From: Opitutia bacterium
GTDB taxonomy: Bacteria; Verrucomicrobiota; Verrucomicrobiia; Opitutales; T3Sed10-336
Length of the DNA: 57,596 nucleotides
Assembly: GCA_003566885.1 (NCBI GenBank)
Contig: PXBO01000081.1
Coordinates: 1 to 57,596, forward strand
Reading direction: 5' to 3'
The notes beneath the pieces were generated by a model. The model was not told where the DNA came from and searched no databases. It worked only from the letters and a program-made list of their open reading frames with translations. Below are positions 42,424-52,700 of the stretch, in pieces. Position 1 is the stretch's first letter. Each line of letters begins with the position of its first letter. A program made the translations under genes and the position numbers.

Positions 42424-43143
42424 ATGAGAACCATGCCTTCCTCCACACGTTCGCGGTCGGGATTCACGCTCATAGAGCTCCTCACCGTCATCGCCATCAT
42501 CGGCATCCTGGCTTCCATCCTGATTCCCGTCGTCTCCAGCGTGCGCGATACGGCCCGGGCGGCCGCCTGTCTGTCGAACCTGCGCCAAATCGGTCTGGCC
42601 ACCGTCGCCTATGCGCTCGACAACGACGAACGACTCCCCAATGCCGGTGCCGGTCAGGATCCCGAGTGGGTCCGCTCGCTTTCCGAATACCTCACGGTTC
42701 CACATACCCGAATTGCATCAATTTTCGTTTGTCCGGGTGTCAAAATCCCGGTCGAGGAAAGCCCCAATCCGAACGACGTGGTGCTCACTTACGGCATGCA
42801 TGCCGGTCTGATGCCGCGCGGCGAGCGCGCCGTCTCGCTGGCCCAGATCCGCCGTCCGAGCGATGTGATCCTCGCGGCCGATATGTGCCAGGATCCGAAC
42901 AACCGGGGATGGACCCCGAACTCGATCGAACAACCTTCCGTCTTCGTTTCCCAAAGCGGCGGACGGGGGGGAAGCGTTGACCTTGATGCCTTTATCAGCA
43001 CTGCGGTGGACAATGATAACGGCAACAACCCCTGGATGCGGTACCGGCACAACGATCGGGTGAATGTCGTCAAGGTCGACGGCAGCGCAAATTCCTACGC
43101 CAAAGGAACCGTGCAAAACCGTCAGGTGATCTTCGTCGAATAA
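42424..43143 (+). CDS. Pseudopilin-like protein with H-X9-DG motif
   Basis: A 239-aa protein with a prepilin signal [25 protein letters not shown] (Gly13/Phe14 cleavage, Glu18) and a C-terminal H-X9-DG motif ([12 protein letters not shown]). Mid-protein blocks such as [20 protein letters not shown] and [12 protein letters not shown] are typical of DUF1559-type pseudopilins. Met 42424 is used; the longer frame from 42301 adds a non-conserved leader. The region upstream (42252-42423) contains two ttgcat copies 4 bp apart (ttgcataaaattgcat). It is the first gene of a plus-strand run to 54741, and the 882-aa exoprotein begins 47 bp downstream, mirroring the 37763-38530/LamG pair. Confidence 0.85.
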   Translation: MRTMPSSTRSRSGFTLIELLTVIAIIGILASILIPVVSSVRDTARAAACLSNLRQIGLATVAYALDNDERLPNAGAGQDPEWVRSLSEYLTVPHTRIASIFVCPGVKIPVEESPNPNDVVLTYGMHAGLMPRGERAVSLAQIRRPSDVILAADMCQDPNNRGWTPNSIEQPSVFVSQSGGRGGSVDLDAFISTAVDNDNGNNPWMRYRHNDRVNVVKVDGSANSYAKGTVQNRQVIFVE

Positions 43144-43190
43144 GCATCCATCACCAAACGAAACCGTCCCTTTCAACCCACCTTCTTACT

Positions 43191-45839
43191 ATGAAGACAA
43201 TTCTTCGCAAAACCGCCTCCATCCTGGGATTCTCACTCATCGGCCTCGTCCCGGTCGCCTTATCCCAAAACAGCACCTTCACCTGGCTGGACCTCCGTTT
43301 CGACACCCCTGAAACCGGATTCCCAGCCTGGGGATCCCCCGCCCTCACCGGGATTCCCGGCGCCGGAACGAGCACCGTGTATCCGATCCTTCCGGACGAT
43401 CCCAGCTTTGACAGCGGCTTGTTTCCCACACCTCCAGAAAGCGGCTACCTGGCGCTCACCACGAATGCCTCTGCCGTCACTTCCACTACATTCTGGGGTG
43501 GATGGGCTTCCAACGTCACCCTGGCCACCCTCAACAGTCCCTATACCGACGGCGGATTCGGCCAGCCGGACCTCTCCAAGGTTTCCCTGACGGCCCGCGT
43601 TCGGGCGCACGGGATGCCGGAGAACGGCGCCGTGGTGATCCTAGAAATCCGCGGCAGCGGTGATAATCCGGATATTCCGGTTGCCGGCTACCGTCGCATT
43701 CGCTTCGAACCGGTCTTCCTTGATGGCAACGAGTGGGTCACCATCGGCGGCACGCTCGACACCGACGGCCTGGCCGCCGCGCAGGGGTCGATCTACAATT
43801 TCCCAACCGACGCCGCGCAGTACTCGGTCCTGATCGAATTAAGCGGGTTCAACCAATTCGGCACATCGGGCTACGTGGCCTACAACAGCCCGACCGGACC
43901 GTCCAACGGAGGCCGTAAGAATCCGGGATGGGGCTTCACCGGGGGCATCCGGGTGGAGGTCGACGAAGTCAAGCTGGTCGTCACCGACCCGGCAACGGAC
44001 GGCTTTATCGACCCCACCACACCGGACCAGCTTTTGAGAAACGGCGACTTCAATGCCGGGGACGCTTTTTGGACGTTTTTCGAGGGCGCCTACGTTTCCA
44101 CCGACGGCTGGAGCGAGGACGGTTCCCCCTTCGCTCTGATTCCCGGTTGGAGCGGCACCCCCTGGGCCGGTTTTATGCAGAACTCCATCGTCGTGGATCC
44201 TGCAGACGGCGAGTTTTTCACCGCCACCTTCCGAGCCAATTTCGAAGCCAACTACCAGGCCGAGCAAACCATCGTGGCCTTCATGGACGGGAACGACGTC
44301 ATCACGTTTCATGAGGTCGACCTCTCCAACGAAATCGCTTCCCGCCTGGGCCAATGGCACACCTACCGCGCCACCTTCCGGGCTACTTCGGAACAATTGG
44401 ACGCTATGAACGGTCAAATGTCGCTCAAGATTCAACCCCTCGGCAGAAGCGTCACCGGCGCGCCGAACTCAAGCGCCCTCATCGACGACATCGTGTTGAC
44501 CCAGCAGGACGCCGCCTCGGTGGGCCCGCAAATCAATGTCCGGGTGGCCGGAGCTTCGCGCAACAACGGCGAAACGGCCACGCTCTTCAGTCCCGTGCTG
44601 GGAAAGACCACGCCGTACGCGCTGCGTTTCGAAAACCAGGGAGCGGAGGATCTCACCATCAGCACCGTGACGCTCGGCGGCGACGATTTCGTACCGCGCG
44701 ATCTCGACCTTCCGATCACTCTGGCCCCGGGCGAAGGGCGAAACGCTTCCTTCACGACCACTCCCTCGGCGCTCGGCCCCCTGTCCGGCGTCCTGACGGT
44801 AACCAGCAACACCGGCGAGCCGGACGACCAAACCTTTGCGGTAAACCTGGCCGCCACCGCGGTCACCCTCTCCGATACCTTCGACACCGTCGCGGATCTC
44901 GGTGAACGGGGCTGGTTCACATTCGCCACCAGCGAGCTGCTCTGGGCATCCAGCACCTTCAACCAATCGGGCGGCGCCATGGTCATCAACGTGGACTCCA
45001 GCGGCGACGATTACCCGTGGGCCTACATTGTAAGCAAGCCATTCGCTTCACCCGGATCGATCGATCCGGCGTCGAGCCGGTTCGAGATTTCCCTGAGAGC
45101 GGAGGGCGTCTTCCCCGGGGAACCGTTCAATAAAATCCAGGTGCGCCTCGAATCCCTGAACGCCGCGGGGGTCGTCACCGGCATGATTGAACTCGGTGAA
45201 CCGATCGACGAGACGACGGCCGGAGCCGCTCCCGGCAGCTCCGCCTATTTTACCCCAGACGGAACTATCGACCGAGTCGTCATCCTTCTCCCCGAAGGAG
45301 GCGGGTTCACGACCGTGGGCGGCTCCCTGGCAGATTCCGGAGTCAACTCCGGCTTCGACCCCGAAGCCCCGGCTTTTCGACTCGTCGTCCACATCACCGA
45401 TTTTGATTTCGATCTGAGCCCTAACAATATCGTGGAAGTCGATTACATCACACTCGACCTTGAAGCAGAGACGCCCCTTTCCGGGTACCAGAGTTTCCTC
45501 GAATCCCTCGGACTTCCAGCCGATACCCGTTTCGACGCCAAAATCGACGGTGTCCCGGCCGGTGTTTGGTACGCCTTTGGTGACGCCCAGCCCAGGCTCG
45601 GTACAGGACCGGCGAACCTCCAGCGGGCCGCTGGCACTCTGACCTACACCTTCGATCTGCGCGACGATCCCGGCCTCACGGTCCGCGCCTTTTTCAGCGA
45701 GGACCTCCAAGCCTGGGAAGAGCGGGACAGCACCATGGAAAGCACGACCGGCGCGCCGGAGGGATTCCTGCGCCATCTGCTGAGCGTTTCCGATGCGCCG
45801 GAGGGAAAGCTTTTCCTCAAACTCCAGGTCGGCCACTGA
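43191..45839 (+). CDS. 882-aa secreted protein with CBM-like and choice-of-anchor D-like domains
   Basis: An exported protein: signal peptide 1-25 (ending ALSQ); a first beta-sandwich region (30-265); a CBM4/9-like segment (281-440) starting LLRNGDFNAGDAFWTFFEG and ending ALIDDIVLTQQD; a choice-of-anchor D-like Ig domain (445-560, YALRFENQGAEDLTISTVTLGGDDF); and a second beta-sandwich (563-760) ending VEVDYITLDLE. The C-terminal tail (764-882, GYQSFLESLGLP...) resembles the end modules of the other giant exoproteins in this window. No catalytic motif is visible. It probably binds a polysaccharide at the surface. It ends 28 bp before the LacI gene as called here. Confidence 0.8.
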   Translation: MKTILRKTASILGFSLIGLVPVALSQNSTFTWLDLRFDTPETGFPAWGSPALTGIPGAGTSTVYPILPDDPSFDSGLFPTPPESGYLALTTNASAVTSTTFWGGWASNVTLATLNSPYTDGGFGQPDLSKVSLTARVRAHGMPENGAVVILEIRGSGDNPDIPVAGYRRIRFEPVFLDGNEWVTIGGTLDTDGLAAAQGSIYNFPTDAAQYSVLIELSGFNQFGTSGYVAYNSPTGPSNGGRKNPGWGFTGGIRVEVDEVKLVVTDPATDGFIDPTTPDQLLRNGDFNAGDAFWTFFEGAYVSTDGWSEDGSPFALIPGWSGTPWAGFMQNSIVVDPADGEFFTATFRANFEANYQAEQTIVAFMDGNDVITFHEVDLSNEIASRLGQWHTYRATFRATSEQLDAMNGQMSLKIQPLGRSVTGAPNSSALIDDIVLTQQDAASVGPQINVRVAGASRNNGETATLFSPVLGKTTPYALRFENQGAEDLTISTVTLGGDDFVPRDLDLPITLAPGEGRNASFTTTPSALGPLSGVLTVTSNTGEPDDQTFAVNLAATAVTLSDTFDTVADLGERGWFTFATSELLWASSTFNQSGGAMVINVDSSGDDYPWAYIVSKPFASPGSIDPASSRFEISLRAEGVFPGEPFNKIQVRLESLNAAGVVTGMIELGEPIDETTAGAAPGSSAYFTPDGTIDRVVILLPEGGGFTTVGGSLADSGVNSGFDPEAPAFRLVVHITDFDFDLSPNNIVEVDYITLDLEAETPLSGYQSFLESLGLPADTRFDAKIDGVPAGVWYAFGDAQPRLGTGPANLQRAAGTLTYTFDLRDDPGLTVRAFFSEDLQAWEERDSTMESTTGAPEGFLRHLLSVSDAPEGKLFLKLQVGH

Positions 45840-45867
45840 TACCAGGAACGATCAGGCCAGATATTCC

Positions 45868-47055
45868 ATGCGAAATTCGTCCAAAGATGACTCCGGCAGC
45901 AAGGTTGCGTCTTCCACAGAATCGACGTATGCGAAAGGCAAGATGACCAATGGTAACGCCACCCAGGAATACATAGCGAAACGTCTTGCCTTGTCGCGGG
46001 CTACTGTTTCCCGATGTTTTACCAATCATCCCGGAATCCGTCCGGAAACCCGCGCCAAGGTCTTCGCCCTGGCGTCGCAGGTGGGCTACCTGCATCCGGT
46101 GAAAGCAAAGCCGCGCGCCCACACGAAGAGGATCAACAAGTTAATGGTAGCTACCTTGATCTGCATGGATCTGCCCAACTTTGAAAACACCTTATACGAC
46201 AATCCGGGCCAACAGATCCTCACCGGCGTCACCGAATACCTGCGTACAGTAAACACCGTTCTCGACCTTCACTATGTGCAATCGTCGAACGATCAGCTTT
46301 CGCGGTCCTCCTACCAGGAAATCGCCGACGCCCGAAAACGGAGCTGGAAAGGCGTGTTGCTGATCTATCCTTTTCCGCGAAGCGTCGTGGATGAACTGAT
46401 GGCGTCCTATCCGGTCGTGTCACTGGTCGAACAATACGGCACGGCGCCGCTTAACTGCGTCGATGTCGATCACCATCGCGGCATCAGCCGCTTGATCGAC
46501 GAACTGCACGATGCCGGCCACAGGCGAATCGGTTTTTTCACCTGGAGATACAGCGTGCAGGCCAGTTGGGCTCTCCGCCGATACGGAGCCTACCTGGAAA
46601 AGCTCACCTCGCTCGGCCTCCGTCCCAACCTGGACGACGTGGTAATCGCCGAAGACGTGGGAGACGGCTTCGTCGACGCCGCACGGGAAAAGATCCTGCG
46701 ACTCATCCGCGACGGTGTGACCGCCTGGATTTGCGCGGCGGACCACCAGGCGTACGACCTGATCGCGTGGCTCCAGCGCCAGGGCGTGGCCGTTCCCCGC
46801 GATGTTTCGGTGACCGGATTCGACGGCATCGCCTGCCCAGCCGGATCGCCCGTGCTCAGCACGGTGGAGATCCCCTATAGGCAAATAGGCGTAATCGGCG
46901 CCAAGCGGCTCAACGACATGGTCCACATGCGTTTCGAACCGCCGCAACACATCCTGCTCGATTGCGAATTGCGCCAGGGAAAAACCATTGGATCACCGCC
47001 AAAAACCGCCCCATCGGCGTATTCGAAGAAAAAGGCGTCCACCCGACGGAAATAG
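45868..47055 (+). CDS. LacI-family transcriptional regulator
   Basis: A 395-aa repressor-type regulator. The N-terminal HTH is TQEYIAKRLALSRATVSRCFTNHPGIRPETRAKVFALASQVGY, the LacI-type motif. The effector-binding domain (about 100-375) has VVLVEQ-like YPVVSLVEQYG, VDVDHHRGISRLIDELHDAGHRRIGFFTW, AWICAADHQAYDLIAWLQRQGVAVPRDVSVTGFDG and a final IPYRQIGVIGAKRLNDMV. The start is uncertain: 45868 gives a Ser-rich leader of about 30 residues, while 45943 (MTNGNA) has an AAAGG 4 nt upstream and fits the normal LacI N-terminus. It lies between the CBM-like protein and the GH genes, so it likely controls this locus in response to a sugar. Confidence 0.9.
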   Translation: MRNSSKDDSGSKVASSTESTYAKGKMTNGNATQEYIAKRLALSRATVSRCFTNHPGIRPETRAKVFALASQVGYLHPVKAKPRAHTKRINKLMVATLICMDLPNFENTLYDNPGQQILTGVTEYLRTVNTVLDLHYVQSSNDQLSRSSYQEIADARKRSWKGVLLIYPFPRSVVDELMASYPVVSLVEQYGTAPLNCVDVDHHRGISRLIDELHDAGHRRIGFFTWRYSVQASWALRRYGAYLEKLTSLGLRPNLDDVVIAEDVGDGFVDAAREKILRLIRDGVTAWICAADHQAYDLIAWLQRQGVAVPRDVSVTGFDGIACPAGSPVLSTVEIPYRQIGVIGAKRLNDMVHMRFEPPQHILLDCELRQGKTIGSPPKTAPSAYSKKKASTRRK

Positions 47056-47105
47056 CCGAAGCGCCACCGGCAGTCGGCCGGACCAATTCCAGACTTTCTT
47101 CACCA

Positions 47106-48326
47106 ATGCCTTTACTCTCTCCCTCTCCAACAAAACTGCACCGCAACAGCGATGGACGCTGGCAACTCCTTCGCAACGACAGACCCTTTTTCACTCAGGG
47201 GGCAGGCGGCGGGCGGCGTTTCGATCTCCTGAAGAAACTCGGCGGCAACACCGTGCGCACCTGGCACACGAACTCGTTCGAGGAACTCGACCGGGCGCAC
47301 GCCTACGGGCTGGCGGTAATGGCGGGGCTTTCGGTGGAACACGAGCGGCACGGTTTCGACTACGGGGACCGGTCCCGCGTGGAAAGCCAACGCATCAGGA
47401 TCTTGGACACCGTTCGTCGACTCAAGGATCACCCGGCTTTGCTGATCTGGGGCCTCGGCAACGAAACCGAAGGTTTCGAAAGGCCGGACGGCCACCCCGG
47501 AGTCTGGCGCGAACTCGACCGGTTGGCACGGATGATCAAGGCCGAAGATCCCGACCACCCCGTCTGCACGGTCATTGCCGGCCCTCGCATGGAAAAGCTG
47601 AGCTCCTTCAAACAATACTGCCCGCACGTCGATATCCTCGGAATCAACGCCTACGGCGAAGCACTGGATACGCCGGGGGCGCTCACACGGGCCGGCCTCG
47701 AGATTCCTTTCCTGCTCACCGAGTTCGGTCCAACCGGCCACTGGGAAACCCGCCTCACGCCGTGGGGCGCCCCGGTGGAACCGTCCGGGCCGGAGAAAGC
47801 CCGCGTTTACCTCGACACCCACCGTGAAATTCTTCGCCGCAGCGGCGGGCAATGCCTGGGAACCTTGGCCTTCCTCTGGGGCCAGAAACAAGAGGTCACG
47901 CCCACCTGGTATGGAATGTTTCTCGCCACCGGAGAAAAAACCGCTGCCGTGGACGCCATGGCACTCGCCTGGTCCGGCATCGAACCGGAACACCGCAGCC
48001 CGACGATCACCCGCCTGAGTTCGTCCCTGGCGGAATCGGTGATCCCTTCGGCAAGCGAACACGAAGTGCTGGCGGACGTCGATCAAGGAAGCGAAGGAGA
48101 TCTCCGATTCGATTGGCACGTAATGGCCGAGAGCACCGATCGCGGAATCGGCGGCGACCCGGAACGCATGCCGCCGGAGATTCCCGGTTGCGTTACCCGG
48201 AAGGCCTTCTGCCAGGCCGTCGTCCGGGCGCCGGAAAAATCCGGGGCGTATCGCTTGTTTCTTTACGTCCGCGACTCGCAAGGCGCGGGCGCGACCGCCA
48301 ACATCCCGTTTTTTGTGACCGGATAA
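47106..48326 (+). CDS. GH2-like TIM-barrel glycosidase, cytoplasmic paralogue
   Basis: A 406-aa probable retaining glycoside hydrolase of clan GH-A type. The barrel shows LKKLGGNTVRTWHTNSFEE, LRRLKDHPALLIWGLGNE-type sequence with Glu120 as candidate acid/base, and PFLLTEFGPTGHW with Glu206 as candidate nucleophile. The last 100 residues form an Ig/PKD-like domain (YRLFLYVRDSQGAGATANIPF). There is no signal peptide, unlike its neighbour, so it probably acts inside the cell. The start at 47106 aligns with the paralogue (KLHRNSDGRWQL versus EIKRDDNGVFQL); the longer frame overlaps the lacI gene. The substrate is unknown. Confidence 0.75.
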   Translation: MPLLSPSPTKLHRNSDGRWQLLRNDRPFFTQGAGGGRRFDLLKKLGGNTVRTWHTNSFEELDRAHAYGLAVMAGLSVEHERHGFDYGDRSRVESQRIRILDTVRRLKDHPALLIWGLGNETEGFERPDGHPGVWRELDRLARMIKAEDPDHPVCTVIAGPRMEKLSSFKQYCPHVDILGINAYGEALDTPGALTRAGLEIPFLLTEFGPTGHWETRLTPWGAPVEPSGPEKARVYLDTHREILRRSGGQCLGTLAFLWGQKQEVTPTWYGMFLATGEKTAAVDAMALAWSGIEPEHRSPTITRLSSSLAESVIPSASEHEVLADVDQGSEGDLRFDWHVMAESTDRGIGGDPERMPPEIPGCVTRKAFCQAVVRAPEKSGAYRLFLYVRDSQGAGATANIPFFVTG

Positions 48327-48405
48327 AACGCATCGTGCGAAGCCTCCTTCCACAAAAAATTGCTTAGCCGCACCCGAACAGTACTCATCTCCGATTGCCA
48401 ATACA

Positions 48406-49740
48406 ATGAAGACGACACCACCGGCATTCAACCCCCTCCCCGCAACCTTGGCGTGTCTGGCTTTGACCTTGTGTGCGGGGTTCATTTTCGCTACCGCGGA
48501 GCCTCTGGCGGAAACCGCGCCGCGCACCGAGATCAAGCGCGACGACAACGGCGTTTTCCAACTCCACCACAACGGAGAGCCGTTCACGATCCGGGGGGCC
48601 GGCGGCCTGGAGCATCTCGACCGGTTCCAAATCGCCGGGGGCAACACCCTGCGCACCTGGGGCGTGGATCAACTGGAGCGCACGATCGATGGCGTTCCGT
48701 TTCTCGACTACGCTCACGCGCGCGGACTGATGGTGGTCGCCGGGATCTGGGTACAGCACGAGCGACACGGTTTCGATTACCGCGACGGGGAACAACTCGA
48801 GCGGCAGCGAAGAACGATCCGTCGAGCCGTGGAAAGGTACCGCGACCATCCCGCCATCCTGCTATGGGGTCTGGGCAACGAAGTGGAAGCGTTTCGGAAT
48901 GATGACGACGACACCCACATCTGGCGGGAGTGGAACGCTTTGGCCGAAATCGTCAAGGAAGCTGATCCGAGCCGGCCGGTGATGGCGACCGTCGCCGGGG
49001 TCACCCCGGATAAGATCGCGAAGATTCAACGCTACTGCCCTGACTTCGACATCCTCGGAGTGAACGCCTACGCCGCCGCCATCCGGACAGGGGAGTACCT
49101 GAACCAGGCCGGATTTGATCGCCCTTTTATCCTCGCTGAATTCGGCCCGAGAGGACATTGGGAGGTGCCGCGCACGCCCTGGGGGGCGCCTATCGAACCC
49201 ACGGCCAACGAAAAGGCCCGCCATTATCTCGATACCTACCGGCGAGTGATGGCTGACGCCGGTGATCGCTGCCTGGGAACGTTCGTCTTTTTATGGGGGC
49301 ACAAACAGGAAGTGACGCGGACCTGGTATGGGATGTTTTTGGGCACAGGCGAGAAACTGCCCGCCGTGGACGCCATGATCCTCGCCTGGCAGGGTGCGTT
49401 TCCCAGCGAGCGTTCACCCGAACTGCTTTCCGTTGTCTTTGCGGGTGCCGGAGAGATCGTCGAACCGGGCACCGAGTGGACCGTTGAGGCGGCGGCCCGC
49501 GACCCGCAGGATCTGCCGCTTGAGTACTCCTGGGAAGTGATTTCCGAACAGACGGAGGTATCCGTCGGGGGAGAAGCCGAACGGCCGCCACCGGAGCATC
49601 CCGAAGCGATTCTGCAAGCCGAAAAGAATCGTGCCGAAATCCGCGCCCCCGAAACCCCGGGAGCTTACCGCCTGTTTTTGACCGTCCGCAATTCCGGGAA
49701 TTCCGCCACCACCGCAAATTTCCCGTTCAAGGTGCGCTGA
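48406..49740 (+). CDS. GH2-like TIM-barrel glycosidase, exported paralogue
   Basis: A 444-aa paralogue of the preceding protein, with colinear similarity along the whole length (GGNTLRTWGVDQLE, HERHGFDYRDG, LLWGLGNE with Glu159, LAEFGPRGHW with Glu245, LWGHKQEVTRTWYGMFLGTGEK). It differs by an N-terminal Sec signal (ATLACLALTLCAGFIFATAEP), so it should act in the periplasm or outside. The C-terminal Ig/PKD-like domain (about 345-444) is also kept. The pair probably arose by tandem duplication, and together they could cut the same linkage on both sides of the inner membrane. It starts 79 bp after the first paralogue. Confidence 0.77.
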   Translation: MKTTPPAFNPLPATLACLALTLCAGFIFATAEPLAETAPRTEIKRDDNGVFQLHHNGEPFTIRGAGGLEHLDRFQIAGGNTLRTWGVDQLERTIDGVPFLDYAHARGLMVVAGIWVQHERHGFDYRDGEQLERQRRTIRRAVERYRDHPAILLWGLGNEVEAFRNDDDDTHIWREWNALAEIVKEADPSRPVMATVAGVTPDKIAKIQRYCPDFDILGVNAYAAAIRTGEYLNQAGFDRPFILAEFGPRGHWEVPRTPWGAPIEPTANEKARHYLDTYRRVMADAGDRCLGTFVFLWGHKQEVTRTWYGMFLGTGEKLPAVDAMILAWQGAFPSERSPELLSVVFAGAGEIVEPGTEWTVEAAARDPQDLPLEYSWEVISEQTEVSVGGEAERPPPEHPEAILQAEKNRAEIRAPETPGAYRLFLTVRNSGNSATTANFPFKVR

Positions 49741-49752
49741 AACCGCCGGTCC

Positions 49753-52700
49753 ATGTTCACCTCTCTCCAAAACAAACATCCCGGGGAAGATACTCTCTCT
49801 CCGCATCCGGCGGCGGAATCAGGAGCGGTGGCCATCGTGCGCGCAGGCGACGACGATTATGTCGTAATCGATGACTTCGACCGGCTCCCGCCCTTTTTCT
49901 GCACCCTGGCCAGCGACGCCGACCTGTGGGTTTTCATTTCGTCCACCGGTTCCCTCACCGCGGGGCGAAGCGAACCTGACAACGCCATACTTCCCTACGA
50001 AACCGTGGATAAAATCCACACCAATGGAAGTCACACGGGCCCGTTAACGCTCCTGCGCTGGTACGGCAATGGGCGTCTTAAAGTCTGGGAGCCCTTCAGA
50101 GGACCTGCTTCCTCCTCGGTGCGCCGACGTCTGATGAAAAACCTGATCGGCTCGAGAATGGTGTTCGAAGAAAGTCTCCTTGACGAAGGATTGACCTTTT
50201 CAGCCACGTTCAAAATAAGCGACCGGTTCGGCCTTGTTCGCGAATGCTCCGTACACAATTCGGGAACCGTCCAGCGATCGATGGAGATCCTCCACGGGGT
50301 TCGAAACCTCATTCCCTGGGGGGTATCGGTACGGCTGCAGAATGAAATGAGCTGCCTGACCGACGCCTACAAGCAGAATGAAATTCTGTCGCCCAGTGGA
50401 CCAGGTATTTACTCGATGGCCTCGGGTATCACCGACAAACCCGTGCCCTGTGAGTCGCTGCGGGCGACGATTGTCTGGTCCTGCGGGCTGCCCGACCCGA
50501 TCCGCAGCGTGGAAGCATCTTTCATCAACCGTTTTATTCAAGGTGACAAGCTTGCCCGAGCTCACTCATCCCGCGGTGTTCGGGGCCACTACCTGGAAAC
50601 CTCCGCTATTGATCTGGGAAAAAATGAGAAAATCGCCTGGTCCCTGGTAGCGGACGCCGCCGTCGATCAGTCCACTGTCTCAAGCATCGAAAAACTCATC
50701 GCCACCGGAACGGCGCCCGGCGATCTTTCCCGCGATATAATCCAGTGCGAAGCGCGCCTCCGGCAACGGCTGGCGGCTGCGGACGCCTTCCAAACAACGG
50801 CCGACACCGCCGTTACCGCGCATCATATTCCCAACGTGCTGTTCAACATCATGCGCGGAGGGACTTTCTCCAAGGGTTACGCCATCGATGGTCCTGACTT
50901 TTCCGCCTTCGTGGCCGCCTCAAACCGCGGTCTCGGCCTTCGTCACGCCGACCGGCTGAAAACCCTTCCAGTCGATCTGCCGCGGGAGACCCTCAGGGAA
51001 ATGGTGAGATCACGCCAATGCCCGCAACTGGAACGCCTTTTCTTTGAATACCTTCCCATCGGATTCAGTCGCCGTCATGGCGACCCCAGCCGTCCCTGGA
51101 ACCACTTCCGCATTCGGATCCGCGACGAACACGGCGGGGAGACCCTGGATTTTCAGGGCAACTGGCGCGACATCTTTCAGAACTGGGAGGCGCTGGCACT
51201 GAGTTTTCCGGAGTACCTCGAAAGCATGGTCCGCCGGTTCGTCAACGCTTCCACCGTCGACGGACACAACCCGTATCGGATCGCCCGTGACGGAATAGAC
51301 TGGGAGGAACCCGAAGCCGGTAATCCCTGGGCATCCTTCGGGTACTGGGGGGATCACCAGATCATTTACCTGCTGAAACTCCTGGAGGCTTTCGAACAGC
51401 ACGATCCCGGCGCCCCGGCGGCTCTTCTCGCGGAAAAGCAATTCACCTACGCGAATGTGCCCTACCGCATCAAGGCTTTCGATGAGATCCTGCTCGACCC
51501 CCGCGACACCATCGCATTCGACGCCGAACGGTCGCGCCGGTTGCGAGAGCAAAGCCGACTGGAGGGATCCGACGCCAAACTCTTGTCCGACGAACCCGGG
51601 ATGCCGGCTCTCGTCACCCTGATGGAAAAACTCCTGGTGCCGGTTCTCGCCAAGTGGAGCCATTTCCTTCCTGGAGGAGGAATCTGGCTCAACACCCAGC
51701 GACCGGAATGGAACGACGCCAACAACGCACTGGTCGGCAACGGGCTTTCCATGGTCACCCTGTGCCACCTCCGACGCCACCAGGCGTTTCTCATGCGGTT
51801 GGTCGCAAGTAACCCCGAGGCTTCTTACCCCGTCTCCACCCCGGTGGTGACGTGGCTGGAAAGCCTCAGCGACACCCTCGCAAGCGGCGACCCAGAGACC
51901 GACGCATCGAGTCCCCGACGCAGACACGATCTTCTTCTCGCCCTCGGACGGGCGGGCGAAACCTACCGCGAGCTCGCCTATAAAAAAGGTTTCACCGGCG
52001 CGACCAAGCCGCTGCGGACGGCCCGAATTCTGAATTTCCTGCGCCTGCTCCAGGAATGGACCGACCCCACCATTCGGATGAATCGCCGCCCGGACGGCCT
52101 GTTTCACGCCTACAATCTGATGCGAATCGACGGCGACCGCGTCGAGATCCGCCGCCTCGACCTTATGCTGGAGGGCCAGGTCGCGGCGCTCAGCGCGCAA
52201 TGCCTCGCCCCCGCGGAATCCGCCGATCTCCTCGACTCGCTCCGGCAATCCGAACTTTACTGTCCCCACAGACAAAGCTTCCTCCTCTATCCGGACCGGC
52301 CCGTGACCTCTTTCCTCGAGAAGAACCGGCTGAATGCCGCGGCCGCGCGATCGAACCCACTCCTCGCCGCCATGCTGGAAAGCGGCGACGGCCGCATCGT
52401 CCGCGGGGAGTCCGATACCCTGTGTCGTTTTCATCCGGATCTGCGCAACGCGAGCCTGTTGCGCGCGCGCCTTAAGGAAATCGCCGCCGAAAACCTCTAC
52501 GGTTCTCTGCCTGCCGAGGAATGCTCCCGGGTCGAAGCCCTTTACGAGGAAGTGTTTCAACACCATGGGTTCACCGGCCGCAGCGGCTCCATGTTCGCTT
52601 ACGAAGGCCTGGGCAGCATCTACTGGCACATGGTGTCCAAGCTCCTCCTGGCGACGCAGGAATGCCTCGCCCAGGCCCGTTTCCAGGGCGCAGCCGCCGA

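Noticed and set aside
47112-48656. 514-codon open frame on the minus strand
   Set aside because: Antisense to the GH2-like genes, which carry clear catalytic motifs.
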